64,000 nucleotides of DNA from Spongospora subterranea f. sp. subterranea (Eukaryota > Endomyxa: Phytomyxea > Phytomyxea > Plasmodiophorida): NCBI GenBank assembly GCA_049724395.1, contig JAUGWO010000063.1:62001-126000 (forward strand). Reading direction: 5' to 3'. This document shows, piece by piece, positions 22,562 to 35,679 of this stretch. A model generated the notes under the pieces. The model did no database searches, was not told the DNA's origin, and saw only the letters and a program-made list of their open reading frames with translations. How positions within the stretch are numbered: the first letter of the stretch is position 1; each line of letters begins with the position of its first letter. Both the position numbers and the translations under genes were made by a program.

Positions 22562-23692
22562 TTACAATTTAGGAGATACAAGGGAACCTCCATCAACGGG
22601 GATTAGGGCGCCAGATACGTAGCTACTGGCTCGTGACGAAAGATACCTAGCAACAAGTAAGTTCGCTGAAAAAAAAAACGCATCGGCTTTACAGGACAGC
22701 ACCGGCGATGTCTTCAGGTTTTCCTAATCGACCTACGAAAATCAGAGATCGTTAATCAGCTATTCGATCAGAAAAACTTCGTACCTGTCGGCACAGATTG
22801 CAGAATCATTTTTTCTACAGGCTTGAAAGTTCCAATCGTCATATCAGTATAAAAGGGACCCTTGGTTAAAATCATGAAACAGTGCTTGACAACGAAATTG
22901 AAAACTCACAGGAAGAATTGCATTGACATTAATTCCTTTTGGGGCAAGTTTGCTGGCTAGCGTTTTTGTTAAGTGGTGAAGAGCAGCCTTGCTGGACGAA
23001 TATGCATAGGTCTCCATGGCCGAAACCGACGCACCTGGACAAACAATCAGGAAAGCTCTAGATGCGTTGTTTGTCGTTGCACCGTTGATAGAGCCGATAT
23101 TGATGATCCTGCATGGATCATCGGGCTTTACTGATCTTTCCATTAGCGGCAATAAAAGGCGGGTCAGGGTGAAAACGCCGAAAACGTTAAGCTGAAACAC
23201 CTTTTCAAACGCTTTGTGAGGGTAGGTAGCCAGCGACTCTCCTAATTAGAACGCATTGAATGTCGACATCAGGAAAATCAAGTATAAATGTTTTCCGGTT
23301 TTTGTAAAATTACAGAATCTTGGTATTTTATGAGAAAAGCAAACAAAAAGAGTGCCACGGTTTCTCGAAAATTTCCAATACTCGTTACCCCAATTGCAGC
23401 CTGAATTGTTGACCAAAATATGCAGCATGCGGTTTTGAGCTGACATCAATTTAGCAATTCGCTCGCATTCCGATTCTTGGCTCAAATCGGCTGCAAACGA
23501 TTCGGCCGTGCCCGGACCGCACGCTGACAGTTCAGCGGCGAATTTCGCACATTGTTCGGCCTTCCTGGACACAATGATGACGTGGGCGCCGTTGACGACC
23601 AGCGCCCTGCTAATCATCGCCCCAATTCCTCGCGCCCCGCCCGTGACCAACGACGTCTTGCCGCGAACGTCGAACAACGAACACAGCTCCAT
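22562..23692 (-). CDS. Short-chain dehydrogenase/reductase (SDR)
   Basis: NAD(P)-dependent oxidoreductase of the classical SDR family. Start at 23692 (MELCSLFDVRGKTSLV). The Rossmann motif TGGARGIG is followed by VIIVSRKAEQ, suggesting preference for NADP(H), and by the NAG-type site as LHILVNNSGCNWG. The exon reading EKVFQLNVFGVFTLTRLLLP carries the active-site helix, IINIGSINGATTNNASRAF holds the catalytic Ser, and YAYSSSKAALHHLTKTLASK the Y-x-x-x-K pair. KLAPKGINVNAILP follows, and after introns VGRPEDIAGAVL and SYVSGALIPVDGGSLVS complete the usual C-terminus, with stop at 22562. At least four short introns. The substrate cannot be predicted; it resembles the RhlG/3-ketoacyl-ACP-reductase-like group. 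Upstream, at 23760-23795, two GTTAC/GTAAC words flank the promoter. Confidence 0.9.
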
Positions 23693-24989
23693 TCAAAGAA
23701 CCAAAATGATTTTATGATTCGGACGAGATACACCAAGTGGCAGTTAAATAAGTCACGTGGTGACGTTACCCCCCATGATGTGAAGGGTAACGCAATCAAG
23801 TGAGTCCTTCAGGGTCAATTGCAGTTATACGTTTCGTGTCGTCTGTGACTGGTGTCGTACTGGGTAACGGCAACGGTACGACGGGCAGAGAAGGAATCAA
23901 CGTTGCTGTGCAGATTGTCAGGGGACAACATGCCAGCCTACACACACCGTCGGACGCCACTCGACATCATCGGAATTGTTCTGCCCAGTGGAACGACGAG
24001 ATAGCATAAAGAGCATCCGCCTGGGCATGGCTCAGGGTCTCGGTATTATCGGCAAGAAACTGGCGCTGGTGTGATACTGAATGGGATGCGGATTGGTACT
24101 GTAGAATGGACCGTAGAAACCTACGATGTATTCGTGTTTGTGAAATCATGTCGTGAGAGCGACAATTGCTTGACGGCGCCCAAGAATCTTGCCCGGTTGA
24201 TATCGTGGGCGATTGAGCGACTTGATATTGCCGGGACATGGCCAACAGTTTCCTCATACCGCGCCCCTCGCCTATACCCAATGGATATTCGACCGCGTTG
24301 TGGAATAAATATTGTTTCAGCGGTCGGTGTCAAGTTTACATCCGCCCTGCACCTATCGGGCCAGTACTTCCCCTAAACTCACAGCGTTATTCGCCAACCT
24401 GCAGAGATAGTGAGCAGTTTCTGAAACGGCGGAATGGACCAGTCGGATTGATACACAAAATCTACAATAATCAGTCTACAATGCCAGGCAGTATTGTACT
24501 CCATCTGGTAGGCAAAACTTGATGGCAAGGGCATTTGAGTACTATTCCACAGCAGAGCAGTATATGAACGACGACCCCCCGAAGTGATTGCCGAATATCG
24601 AATCGGCTCTGTTGGGAGTTGAACCAATTTCGACCCTGCTGGTACAAATGTCGCTCTATATATTTGTCCGATTCTCGACTTGAATCTGGTGCGATCTTGG
24701 ACCAGTTCGACAATTGCAGTTGTTTTCAGCAAGGCGGAATGAGGTCGTCGATATCGAACTTGCCGACGGTTAGCGCTGTATTGTTTGGACGTATTTCTGG
24801 TGGAATACCCCCGAACGAGCAGCACCTCACCAGATCAGGAATCATATCGACAGAATCGAAGGCCGATGGGCGTTTAACCGGCGCTGCCGTTACAATGCGA
24901 TGGCCGTCGTGATGGCGAACCAGTGTCGTCCAGGCGGTGTCCGTCCATAATTGATCGGGGCGGGGGTCAGAGTCGGGTCCGCTCCGGCC
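23693..24989. other. 1.3-kb region between SDR and RagA, no secure gene
   Basis: A minus-strand frame of 148 residues (24379-24825, with segments LVQDRTRFKSRIGQIYR and YSAITSGGRRSYTALLWNST) is the best candidate for a gene, possibly continuing into frames at 24121-24333 (GYRRGARYEETVGHVPAISS) after splicing, but I recognise no family. The first 100 bases after 23692 carry GTTAC words and are likely the SDR promoter; the last 150 must contain the RagA promoter. Confidence 0.35.
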
Positions 24990-26595
24990 ATGAAGAGCAA
25001 GGTGCTGCTGATGGGCAAGTCGGGCTCTGGCAAGACGTCCATGCGGTCGATCATCTTCGCCAACTACATCGGTAGGATTTGTTGAACGTGAACACCTCGC
25101 CCGTCTCGTCGTCATCCCGATATATCGTGTTTTTATAGCTATTGGCACCCAGCGATTATTACCCACTCTCGAAGTTGAACATAACTATGTATGTAATACG
25201 CCACAGATCGCCATATTTCCATCGTGTCGTTTTTCTAGAATTCCCTTTGTTTCTCTTGATTTTTTCGGTTCTGTTCCCCTGTGAATTACAGGTATCCGCT
25301 GTCTTTCAATGTTTTTCACGTAGCGCCGCTATCTTTCTGCACTGTCTCGTCAAAATAATCATTGTTGTCAACTAATTGAGCATTTGCGGGTCCACCCTGA
25401 TCTCATCGAACAAGTTATCTCCCTATCGGCCTCTCACAACTACCCAAATGTTAGGTTCGGTTTCTAGGCAGCCTTGTGTTAAATCTCTGGGATTGTGGAG
25501 GTCAAGATCGGTTCATGGAAAATTATTTCAAATCGCAGCGGGATCACATATTCAAGAACGTTGAGGTATGAATTTTACCTTTTTTTTGTCAACGTGTTTT
25601 TTACCTGAGAGGGTGCTCGTTCAACATCGATGACGCATGCTTTATAGGTATTAATTTATGTTTTCGATATCACGTCGAAGGAGACGGCGAAAGACATGGA
25701 ATACTTCCAAGAGTGTCTGGATACGGTCCGATCGATGTCGCCCAACGCGAAAGTATTCTGTCTCGTTCACAAGATGGACATGATACAACCGGAGGCGGCG
25801 CGGGCGCGACTGTTTGATGGGCGCCGGCATGATCTCACCACCATGGCTGGCGATCTTGAAGTATCGTGCTTTCCAACTTCGATATGGGACGAATCGCTGT
25901 ACAATGCGTGGTCTAGCATTGTATATGCTCTCATTCCTAATGTCGCCGTTCTCGAAAAACGCTTAAATAATTTTTGCCATGTAAGCTTCCCCTTTTTTTT
26001 TAGCTTTACCCCATCCCAACCGGCACTGCTGGATTTGACCATGTTTAGACCCTTGATGTGCTCGTGAGTACTGGTTTTTTATTCGTATCTCCAACATTCC
26101 CTCTTTGTCTTTTTCTGGAAATCTCTATTGTTGGTATATGGGTTTCTGCTTCATCTACATCCAGGTGGTGTTCGTGTTTGAGAGGCCGCCCATGTTGATT
26201 TTGCGTTTGGCAGATTTGCGATGCGGATGAAGCTGTTCTTTTCGAAAAGGCGACGTTTTTGGTGATCTCCCACCAAAATCGTAGGGATCACTGGGATCCT
26301 CATCGATTTGAGAAGGTGAGCAACATAGTCAAGCAGTTCAAGCTGTCGTGCCGAAACACGCAGACCCAGTTCGCCAGCATGCATGTCGGCAATTCCCATT
26401 TCAGCGCCTTCATTTCGTCGTTTACTGCGACAACCTTCATCATGCTCATCATGAGCGATACCCGTATCCAGGTCTGTACCAGCTGTTTCACTTTGAGCAG
26501 GCGAGTTCTCTGACGATTGCTGTTGACAGCCTGCGGCAACCCTGATAAACATCGAGACTGCTCGGCCGAATTTCGAAGCGCTTCTGCAGAATTAA
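24990..26595 (+). CDS. Rag GTPase, RagA/RagB/Gtr1 type
   Basis: Amino-acid-sensing GTPase that pairs with RagC/Gtr2 and recruits TORC1 to the lysosome or vacuole. Start ATG at 24990: [20 protein letters not shown] contains the G1 P-loop; switch region [10 protein letters not shown]; then [20 protein letters not shown] (G3), [56 protein letters not shown] (G4), [20 protein letters not shown] and [17 protein letters not shown]. The C-terminal roadblock domain follows: [37 protein letters not shown], and the last exon [20 protein letters not shown] with stop at 26593-26595. Agreement with RagA is nearly residue for residue through the G domain. About six introns; the one after NNFCH is about 230 bases. 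Converges on the gene at 26842. Confidence 0.95.
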
Positions 26596-26841
26596 CAATA
26601 ACGAATCTATCAAAACAAACAGTCCACAGTAATTAGTGCAATACGATTGTTTGAAACATGTCAGCCGCTCTTTGCGAGTTTCGATGGCGGAAATAGGGGT
26701 TGTTGCCGGATTCTGACAACAACGAGGAATGTCTGAAAAAAAAAGCCCAACCATTGAAATCAGCTCTAACCTAGACCGAGAGGCCAGTTGTTCAACGCTG
26801 TTGCCGACTCTTCCCATTTCACCCATTAGGGAAGCGTTTTT

Positions 26842-27622
26842 CTAGTGAAAACGGTAAAAATTCGCCCGATCGACGATTTGCGACACCCATCTGGCGCCAT
26901 CTAGTACCGGTTTCAGACTTGGACCTGGTTCATTGGTTGCCTGCAAACACATCATGATCTAAAACCGTTCTCTTTCGTAAACTCCTTTCCATCAGGGCCG
27001 TTGACGGTTCTCTGTACTTTCCCTGTGCTGTTCGCCATATCGCCGATCAGATCATCTGGAACTTCGCCACAGAATTCCCAAACACAATATCCGGCCGACA
27101 ATCAAATTCGATAAACGGCACCTCGTCAACGAGACGGGAAAGTTTCGCTTTATCGATCCACAAACTCCTTGATACGTTGGCTGTTCCGGGCGATTCTTTG
27201 AGAAACTGCCCCAGTTTGGAGTGCGCGGGTCGGGCTTTTCGGAGAGTGATTTGCCGATCGAGCAGAAGGCTGGGGCGGGAAAACGGGATGACCATCATGA
27301 ACAAGGACCAGTTCATCGACAGAATCACGACCAACTTGTCATTACGCCATGATCGGCTCGAGCGGAAACTCCACTGCCTGTCGGCGAAGATGTCGGGATT
27401 GGTGAGCGGCGACGCCACGCCTTTGAACACGATCAGGTCGGCGAGCGATCGCGTGTCGCCGCCGTCCGGCTCCCAACCATCGACGGGCGCTGGTAAACCG
27501 TCGGAGGAGGTGTGTGGGCTCCTTCCCCAACCACAATCGGAACAAAGTCTGTAGAATACGATCGTCGTCATCGTCGACTCCAAATCGTTGGGGAATCCGT
27601 GAAATCCCCTTTCGTTCATCAC
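26842..27622 (-). CDS. Unrecognised multi-exon protein
   Basis: The longest open stretch (27047-27622, from ATG at 27622) encodes segments that look like a real globular protein, such as NDKLVVILSMNWSLFMMVIP, SKLGQFLKESPGTANVSRSL and LVDEVPFIEFDCRPDIVFGN. Two more coding-like segments follow on the same strand in other frames, consistent with splicing: LIGDMANSTGKVQRTVNGPD (about 26960-27040) and SLKPVLDGARWVSQIVDRAN (about 26850-26940), ending at a stop at 26842-26844. I could not settle the exon borders or name a family. It converges on RagA and is divergent from the YbaK-domain gene. The plus strand of the same DNA is also open (27177-27554), which keeps confidence moderate. Confidence 0.5.
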
Positions 27623-27822
27623 CGCTTCGTTATCGACAAAGTTTTGTTTCTAAATCACGACGTTCGACATCGTTATCGTGAAACTGAAATTGTTTTTTGT
27701 TGTTCCTTGTTGTTCCCAGAGCGTCGTTGATTTTCGACTTTTGGCGTTTTTCCGTTCCCAATGCGTTTTTGATGACTTCTTTTAGGCTATCTGGAGGATT
27801 TGCTTGGCCACGATTCCGACGT

Positions 27823-28679
27823 AATGCGACGACAGCGCGAACAGATCGTGGCGCTATCGATCGGCCACTGCCGGCTGCGTCGAACGTCGGGCGATTACTA
27901 CAACTGGTCCCTGGAGCAGCGCCGCGCCTACCTTGGCGCTCCGTCCGTCGCCTGCCTCTGTAAATCGATGTTGATGGTCAACAAGCGCGCTCCTGTGTTC
28001 GACGACTATCGCATTCCTGATCGGCATTACGCCTCCCATTATCTCGTTATCTACGTAATACGGTTTTGTTCATTCGTTGACAACGCCCTGGTTCCCGATC
28101 ATCATGTCAAAGTTTCATCATCTTTCAATGGGCTCAAAATGATCTCAGGATCATTAGCGCTGTTTCTTTGTTTCATTTTCTCGTTGAACTCCATTCACAT
28201 TGTGTTGATTGTGAGGTTTTTCACTGGCAAATTCCTCTCCCTTCCTTTTGCTGAATCAGGTTCTGCGAAATGCAGCAATATGAGGTGAAGTTCGTGAACG
28301 AGAAACTGATCGACCATTTCCGATCGACGGCTCCGCCTCCAATGCCCCCGAAGAAACGGTACAACTTTCGCGTCGCGTCCGAGGAGGAAAACGATCGCCT
28401 TTCGGGGTTCGTTCACAACGCCGTGTGAGATTGTGTTGACCACCGCCGTTCGTGTTCTGAACAAACCGCTGATGTTCATGGTTTGTGGGCAGATCCCCTC
28501 TCGGGTTTAGGCACATGCAGATCCCGTTCGTCCTGGATCGACGCGTGGTCGATACGGTCGACATGATCTGGTTGGGCGGGGGCGAACCCAACGTCAAGTT
28601 CGCCATCGGTGTCAGCGAGTTCATCAGCGTGTTCAACCCGATTATCGCGTCGGCCACAGTCGAAGGACAGGATTCATAA
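27823..28679 (+). CDS. YbaK/aminoacyl-tRNA-synthetase-associated domain protein
   Basis: Eukaryotic YbaK-domain protein; the domain is known from tRNA editing factors that hydrolyse misacylated tRNAs. Visible family segments in order: GDYYNWSLEQRRAYLGAPSV, ACLCKSMLMVNKRAPVFDDY, HYASHYLVIY, after an intron QYEVKFVNEKLIDHF, PPKKRYNFRVASEEENDRLS, GFVHNAV, and after a second intron GFRHMQIPFVLDRRVVDT and MIWLGGGEPNVKFAIGVSEF (family FWLGGGEVDLKLGV). Stop at 28677-28679. I start at the in-frame ATG at 27823 (MRRQREQIV), but the exon is open back to an acceptor at 27785 (YLEDLLGHDSD), so one more 5' exon probably exists. Size fits the plant and protist homologues apart from that missing start. Confidence 0.85.
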
Positions 28680-29147
28680 ACGGTTCACCAATCATTTCAC
28701 CCACCGTTCTTTTCATAATCTCGGCGAAGAACGATATGGGGTTAGGTTTAGTGTGTCGGATGTTGCGCCATCTTCGTTTCAACTTGGCCGTTCGCTGAAT
28801 TTCGTCGACACATCTAATCTGCGTTGCCGAGGTTGTCTGGTCGGGGACGAGGATTATTCACCGGCAGGTGTCCAGTAATCTATCCGGACTCGGTGAACAC
28901 GTTGTCGCGATGTGAACAGCGCGATCGCTGCGACCAACACGGCACAGTTTAGGGTCTCGTCGTTGTCCCTGGTCCGCTAATCTATCTGAATATCCCATTT
29001 CTCTCCTTTGCGATCAGCATCGGCCGCCCCCTGATCAGGCTCTCTGAGGCGCCGCTCATCAGGGAAGATATCGTCCAGAACCGAAAAAAGGGGAAAATTG
29101 AGTCGCCAATTTATTCTCTTCACGTTCTTCACAATCTTCCCGCCCTG
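28680..29147. other. 3' intergenic region between convergent genes
   Basis: About 470 bases between the convergent YbaK-domain gene and the gene at 29148. No credible open frame, repeat or RNA structure is seen; it probably contains only 3' untranslated sequence. Confidence 0.45.
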
Positions 29148-29833
29148 TTATCTGAACACAATACGAGCGCCATTCGGGCGTTTCTTGGTTTTGATGGCGA
29201 TCCCCGGTTTGAACCGATCGGTGACCCACGACAATGTCGCCAAACACTGATCGCTGGTCAATCCGCTGATGGACCACTGCACCCACGGGTCGAGCTCCAG
29301 GGCGTCGATCCGCTTGAGCAGGGCGAACATCTCCTTGAGCGTGTTCGGGGCGAAGACCAGGACCCCGGCCCGCCCTCTGGCGTGCTTCCCCGCCTCGTTC
29401 ATGATGTCGTTGACCAGGGACTGGACCGTTATCAGCCCGTCCTTGGTCGTGATCCAGGGCGGCGGGTGCGGCGAACCCGCCTCGGGCTGGTTCGACTTGT
29501 CGACGAAACCGGCGACCGCGTCCGGATGCCAATCGAACAGCAGCGCCGGATTGTTGGTCGATACGGGAATACAGAACAGGAACGCCTTGATCTACAATCA
29601 GAGATCGTTCGTTGTGTCAGAACGAAAACGGCGTTGATGGCGATGGCGTTGACCTGAGCGGCTTTGCACTTGAGCTCCAGCTCCCCTTCGATATTCGCTT
29701 TCAGCTGGGCCAACTGTTCGGGGGAAACATTCAGCCCTTTATCTCGCAGAGATCGGTTCTCGAATGGCAACCACCTGCGCCTATTCATCCGCAATCGAAC
29801 TCGAATCCGCGCGGGGCCATCGGATTGCCCCAT
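29148..29833 (-). CDS. Hypothetical two-exon protein
   Basis: Two exons. The first, from an ATG near 29833 (29866 is an alternative), contains LPFENRSLRDKGLNVSPEQL and ANIEGELELKCKAAQVNAIA. A 30-base intron beginning GTTCTG and ending TTGTAG (about 29592-29623) joins NAVF to IKAFLFCIPVSTNNPALLFD. The second exon continues to a stop at 29148 with DGLITVQSLVNDIMNEAGKH, GRAGVLVFAPNTLKEMFALL and WVQWSISGLTSDQCLATLSW, ending NGARIVFR. Composition and hydrophobic periodicity indicate a folded alpha/beta protein of about 210 residues. No family recognised. Confidence 0.55.
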
Positions 29834-30008
29834 GTGGTTGAAAACCGTTGATTCAGAGCCAGTCAATCTCGTCGACGATATACGACCAATGGGGTGTCTA
29901 ATAGCTCATACTTAACGGTCTAACGGGCGACCTCAACGACTGACAAATTCATCGACAATGATTTGGATAAACAGCCCATATGATTTGATCGGTGGTTCAT
30001 CGAATCGT

Positions 30009-30052
30009 CGAAATTAGAAACGACGTTTAGAAACGACGTTTAGAAACGACGT

Positions 30053-30062
<10 letters not shown>
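30009..30062. repeat. 13-bp tandem repeat, ~4 copies
   Basis: The unit TTAGAAACGACGT is repeated nearly perfectly from about 30013 to 30062. It overlaps the last codons and 3' flank of the aspartyl protease gene; the last copy is altered at the stop codon. Confidence 0.85.
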
Positions 30063-32207
<2,145 letters not shown>

Positions 32208-32713
32208 CGCCTTCGGACCGATCGGAACCTCATTGAACCTCCTCCAGACCATGGCCGTTGTTGTCGATATGAATCTCCCGCCCTGTGGGCATTGATTGTC
32301 AGTTTGATCAGGAGCGTCGTTCGTCCGGCAAACCGTAGGGATGTGCCGACAAGAAACGGTGCTAGGGCTATTGTGGGTCCCTTGAACTGTTGAGGATCGC
32401 TGGGTCTAATAACGGATCCACCGGCCACTCCTCCAGCCGCCGCTTCCTCCTATGACCAATATCTCCCTCACCCACTCCCACTCATCATTGTGAAGCGGAT
32501 CATGATCGGCACTGATATGAGAGGAATGGGGAGGGATCAGTGCCAAGGAACAGAGGAAACATTTCCGCCCGAGTTTCGACTAAAATGATAACTGATTACG
32601 GATTCCCGCTATAACGACGACGTTGCCAGTAATAGGCTGCCCCATTGAATCGCACTACATCAGAGAATCACCAACTGTGGAGATGAATAAAACACAATTA
32701 GTAGAAAACTTGT
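32208..32713. other. Intergenic region between two minus-strand genes
   Basis: About 500 bases. Frames here are short and no domain is seen. It must contain the promoter of the aspartyl protease and the 3' end of the HPDR-repeat gene. Confidence 0.4.
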
Positions 32714-34564
32714 TCAATTGTTGATTTGTTTAGTCGTGGTGGACGGGGAAAGGACAGAAGCCATTTTTGCTTTTCTTGCCTGTTGGAGCTTGACGGCCAC
32801 ATTAACAGCATCGTCATCACCATCACTGTCCCATCCGGAATTATTACTCAGTGAGCTCTGCTTCAGTCTTGCCACGAGATCCCGTTCAAAAGCGTCATCT
32901 TCGGCGGATCTATGATAGGGCTTTGTGGACCTGGTCTTTGAACCTGGTTTAACTGTGCTGAAACTTGATGATGCGAGGGTGTTGTCAGCAAACGTAGTGG
33001 AAATCGATTGTTGCGAGGTGGATGCCCATCTTGCGGATGGATCCGTCTTTACAAATTGAGGTTGCGGATTCTTGGAATCGTTCGATTGTGATGAACCTGG
33101 GGCACCTTTCCACAGAGCATCAGGGCCGCTGGAAAACGTGCTGGCCGGCTGGGTTTGCGCCAGAGATCGGACATTCGAATTAGAAACCTGGGAAGTAGCT
33201 TGAGGCTTGGGCTCAGAGGGACCATTAGACTGAGCTGTTTGAGAGGCAGGTTGCCATGCCGTTGCGGGGACCGTGTTCGCAGCATCCCAGGAAGAAGTTG
33301 GCTTCGACCAGGACGAATCAGTGAGCTGAGAACTGCCGCTGAATGATGAGGTGGCCGATTGGGTTTGAGCTGGAGGCTTCACGGTGGCCACATGGGTTGG
33401 CGCTGGAGGTTTGACGGTTGAAGCATGGGGTTGTGGGGGCTGCGATAAAGAAGCGGAGAAAGCCCATCGATCAGCTGGATTCTTCTTAGGCTCTGAAATC
33501 GGCTTATTCGACTGCGATACTGGTACTTTCGGCTGCGGGACTGGTTCTTCCGATTTCGCTACCGTAAACTCCCATTTGACTTGGCGTTGAACCTCGGAAT
33601 CACCAAACACTGCTGTGATTTTGAGTGAAGCGGGTGCAGAGGAACTTGATGTAGGTTCTACAGGATGAGAAATGGCTGGAGCTTGAGCTGGAGGTTGAAA
33701 GGGAGGTTGTGCGTTAGGAACAGCTGGTGTGGGTTGAGGTGGAGTGCTAGCGGAGCCATCAAATCGCCTATACTGTGATGGTGGCACAACGCTTGCTGTC
33801 GCCTGCGGTGCAACGTGATTGGCAAAAGAATTGGGCATCGCAGGGGTCTGAGGTTTTGGTATGGTGTTGGGAGTACCCGCATTGCCCATCATTCTTAAGC
33901 GGTCAGGATGTATTCCAGAATTGGAACCGGCTGCAGGGCCAGGATTACTAACAGGCCTGGGTTGGCTCGAGAGCGGCTGTTGTGCAGGCGCCGAAACATT
34001 TGAAGTATGAAATCGGCTTGGAGCTGCAGAGGTTTGAAATCGGTCAGGATTGAACGGGCGGGATGGATTACTGTTAGCAGCAGGCGCGCTCTTGGTATTT
34101 GAGTTGAATGTGTTTTGGGTGACGGGGGCGTTGCCAATCATCTTCAATCTATCAGGATGAATGCCCGGAGATGGCGCAGGAGCGTTGGATCCCAGCATCT
34201 TCAATCGATCAGGATGGATGGCTGGCGAAGGAGCAGGGGCCTTGTGTTGGATAGTCGAAGACGGCGCAGGAGCGTTAGATCCCAGCATCTTCATCCGATC
34301 TGGGTGGATGCCAGACGTCGGCTTGGGTTCCGCAGCTGCTCTGTTTTGGACAAATTTGCTTGTATAAAGGTTGGGTGTGGCCTGAGACGTAGAACCAATC
34401 GGTGCCTGACATGACACAATAGCTGTCGCTGGGCGCACTGCCGCTGCGGGAGCCGGCTGTACGACCGGGGGAGTTTTCGCTCCTCCAGCCGACGGGATGT
34501 TGAACCTCGACGAATCCTGGTTACCGATCCTGGCGAGCCGCGACGGATGCATGGCGTGCGACAA
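32714..34564 (-). CDS. 616-residue disordered protein with HPDR(L/M)xM repeats
   Basis: Unbroken single-exon frame, the longest in the window, from MSHAMHPSRLARIGNQ at 34564 to a stop at 32714. It is rich in Pro, Ala, Ser, Gln and Thr and predicted to be largely disordered. The N-terminal third carries a recurrent linear motif: HPSRLARIG (residue 6), IHPDRMKMLG (about 86), IHPDRLKMLG (about 117), IHPDRLKMIG (about 134), a diverged FNPDRFQTS (about 170) and IHPDRLRMMG (about 214). The middle has (Q/P/A)-rich segments and KWEFTVAKSEEPVPQPK. The C-terminus is different: charged and helical, with AFERDLVARLKQSS, an acidic DSDGDDDAVNVAVKLQQARK and a basic end. Probably a scaffold with several equal binding sites for one partner. 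No family recognised; lack of introns is unusual here. Confidence 0.75.
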   Translation of the reverse strand: MSHAMHPSRLARIGNQDSSRFNIPSAGGAKTPPVVQPAPAAAVRPATAIVSCQAPIGSTSQATPNLYTSKFVQNRAAAEPKPTSGIHPDRMKMLGSNAPAPSSTIQHKAPAPSPAIHPDRLKMLGSNAPAPSPGIHPDRLKMIGNAPVTQNTFNSNTKSAPAANSNPSRPFNPDRFQTSAAPSRFHTSNVSAPAQQPLSSQPRPVSNPGPAAGSNSGIHPDRLRMMGNAGTPNTIPKPQTPAMPNSFANHVAPQATASVVPPSQYRRFDGSASTPPQPTPAVPNAQPPFQPPAQAPAISHPVEPTSSSSAPASLKITAVFGDSEVQRQVKWEFTVAKSEEPVPQPKVPVSQSNKPISEPKKNPADRWAFSASLSQPPQPHASTVKPPAPTHVATVKPPAQTQSATSSFSGSSQLTDSSWSKPTSSWDAANTVPATAWQPASQTAQSNGPSEPKPQATSQVSNSNVRSLAQTQPASTFSSGPDALWKGAPGSSQSNDSKNPQPQFVKTDPSARWASTSQQSISTTFADNTLASSSFSTVKPGSKTRSTKPYHRSAEDDAFERDLVARLKQSSLSNNSGWDSDGDDDAVNVAVKLQQARKAKMASVLSPSTTTKQINN

Positions 34565-35338
34565 ACGAGGAATATCGCGGAACGATCCAACAAACGAGGG
34601 ATTACAGTAATGGCCCCAATTACTACAGGTGGTGTACTGTAGTTATACTGTGATAACTCGACCGCGGGTTCACTCGTTATCTGTGCAACATAACTACAGT
34701 CAACAATTGAGTGTCGCAAGTCAATATAGGGGGTCACAGCCACTACATGACCAGGACCCCCCCTTCCCCAAGACCATGGCGAATTCTTACATCGCTTTGC
34801 GGGCTGCAATGATGACGCTGGGGATAGCTCGGCGCCGGGAAACACGGCAATGACAACCCCAGATAATTTCCCCGGACTGCGTCGCCCTGTAGCGCCAGCC
34901 GGTGTACCTGACGTTAGTGCTGGAGGGTGAGCGTGAGGCGGCCCGGCTGCAGTGGAGCGGATTGCGTGCCCATCGCCGCCCGAAAGGCGCGATAACAATC
35001 AATATTAATAGTGGAGTGTAGTTGGAGATTCTGGGAAACATTCGGTATCGCGTCTTTTGCAGAGTAAATCATCATTGACATGTCAATTGCGCTATACGTC
35101 GAGCAGACTACTGAAATTGTTTATGGTTCTTGGAGGCAACCTCAGAAAAGGCAATGAGAAGCTGTACGGTGCGATTACCCGGACTTGGCAAGTACCAGTC
35201 GCTTCAAGGTGACAAGCTTGTGGGTCACGAGGCTACCTTGTGAAATTCATGTTGATTTGCGGTCCCTTTGACGGTATAGCCCTGTTGAATACGATAGAAG
35301 CGGATTGGGTGATTCCTGAGCCAACAAATAAGATTGGT
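34565..35338. other. Upstream region of the HPDR-repeat gene, no secure gene
   Basis: About 770 bases. The first 150 include a cluster of related words (GTACTGTAGTTATACTGTGA and ACATAACTACAGTCAAC) forming an imperfect inverted repeat around 34630-34710, plausibly promoter elements of the gene at 34564. Minus-strand frames at 34787-35041 have no recognisable features. Confidence 0.35.
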
Positions 35339-35679
35339 GCGATGCATGACGGTAAATTTCCAAGCGTTTTTAGCGGCTCAAGATCGCAGAATGACGATGA
35401 TCGAGCAAGCAAGCCCAGGCCCAAAACATTTCGATCGACAACATGACCTGTCGCTTTTCAGCACAAGCCGGGAGCCCCGGGAGGACCAGTGCTGAACCGC
35501 TTTGGCGTAGCTGGTCCTCCCAGGGCTCCCGGCTGGTGCTGGAACGCGACAGCGCATGTTGTCGATCGAAAAAGTTTCGGCCTTGACTTGCTTCAAAGCC
35601 TTCAGGTCTTGCTCGATTATCGCCATTCTGCGATCTTGAGCAGCAAGAAATGCTTGGAAGTTTTCAGTCATGCATCGAA
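35339..35679. repeat. Large inverted duplication (arms ~150-165 bp)
   Basis: The right arm, read on the minus strand, encodes an amphipathic helix (CMTENFQAFLAAQDRRMAII, then EQDLKALKQVKAETFSIDN) followed by PGSPGRTSYAKAV. The left arm, read on the plus strand, encodes a diverged copy with a roughly 25-base deletion (NFQAFLAAQDRRMTMIEQ). The arms meet at about 35500 around two inverted copies of CCGGGAGCCC(C/T)GGGAGGACC. So a single coding fragment was duplicated in opposite orientation, start ends outward. The parent is probably the 5' part of a mobile-element gene, which is inference. Confidence 0.75.

Noticed and set aside
24726-25166. Minus-strand frame over the RagA first exon
   Set aside because: It is the complement of the RagA coding exon and its promoter and shows no family features.
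27177-27554. Plus-strand open frame of 125 residues
   Set aside because: Composition is less protein-like than the overlapping minus-strand frame, and it cannot be joined in frame to the YbaK exon at the acceptor seen.
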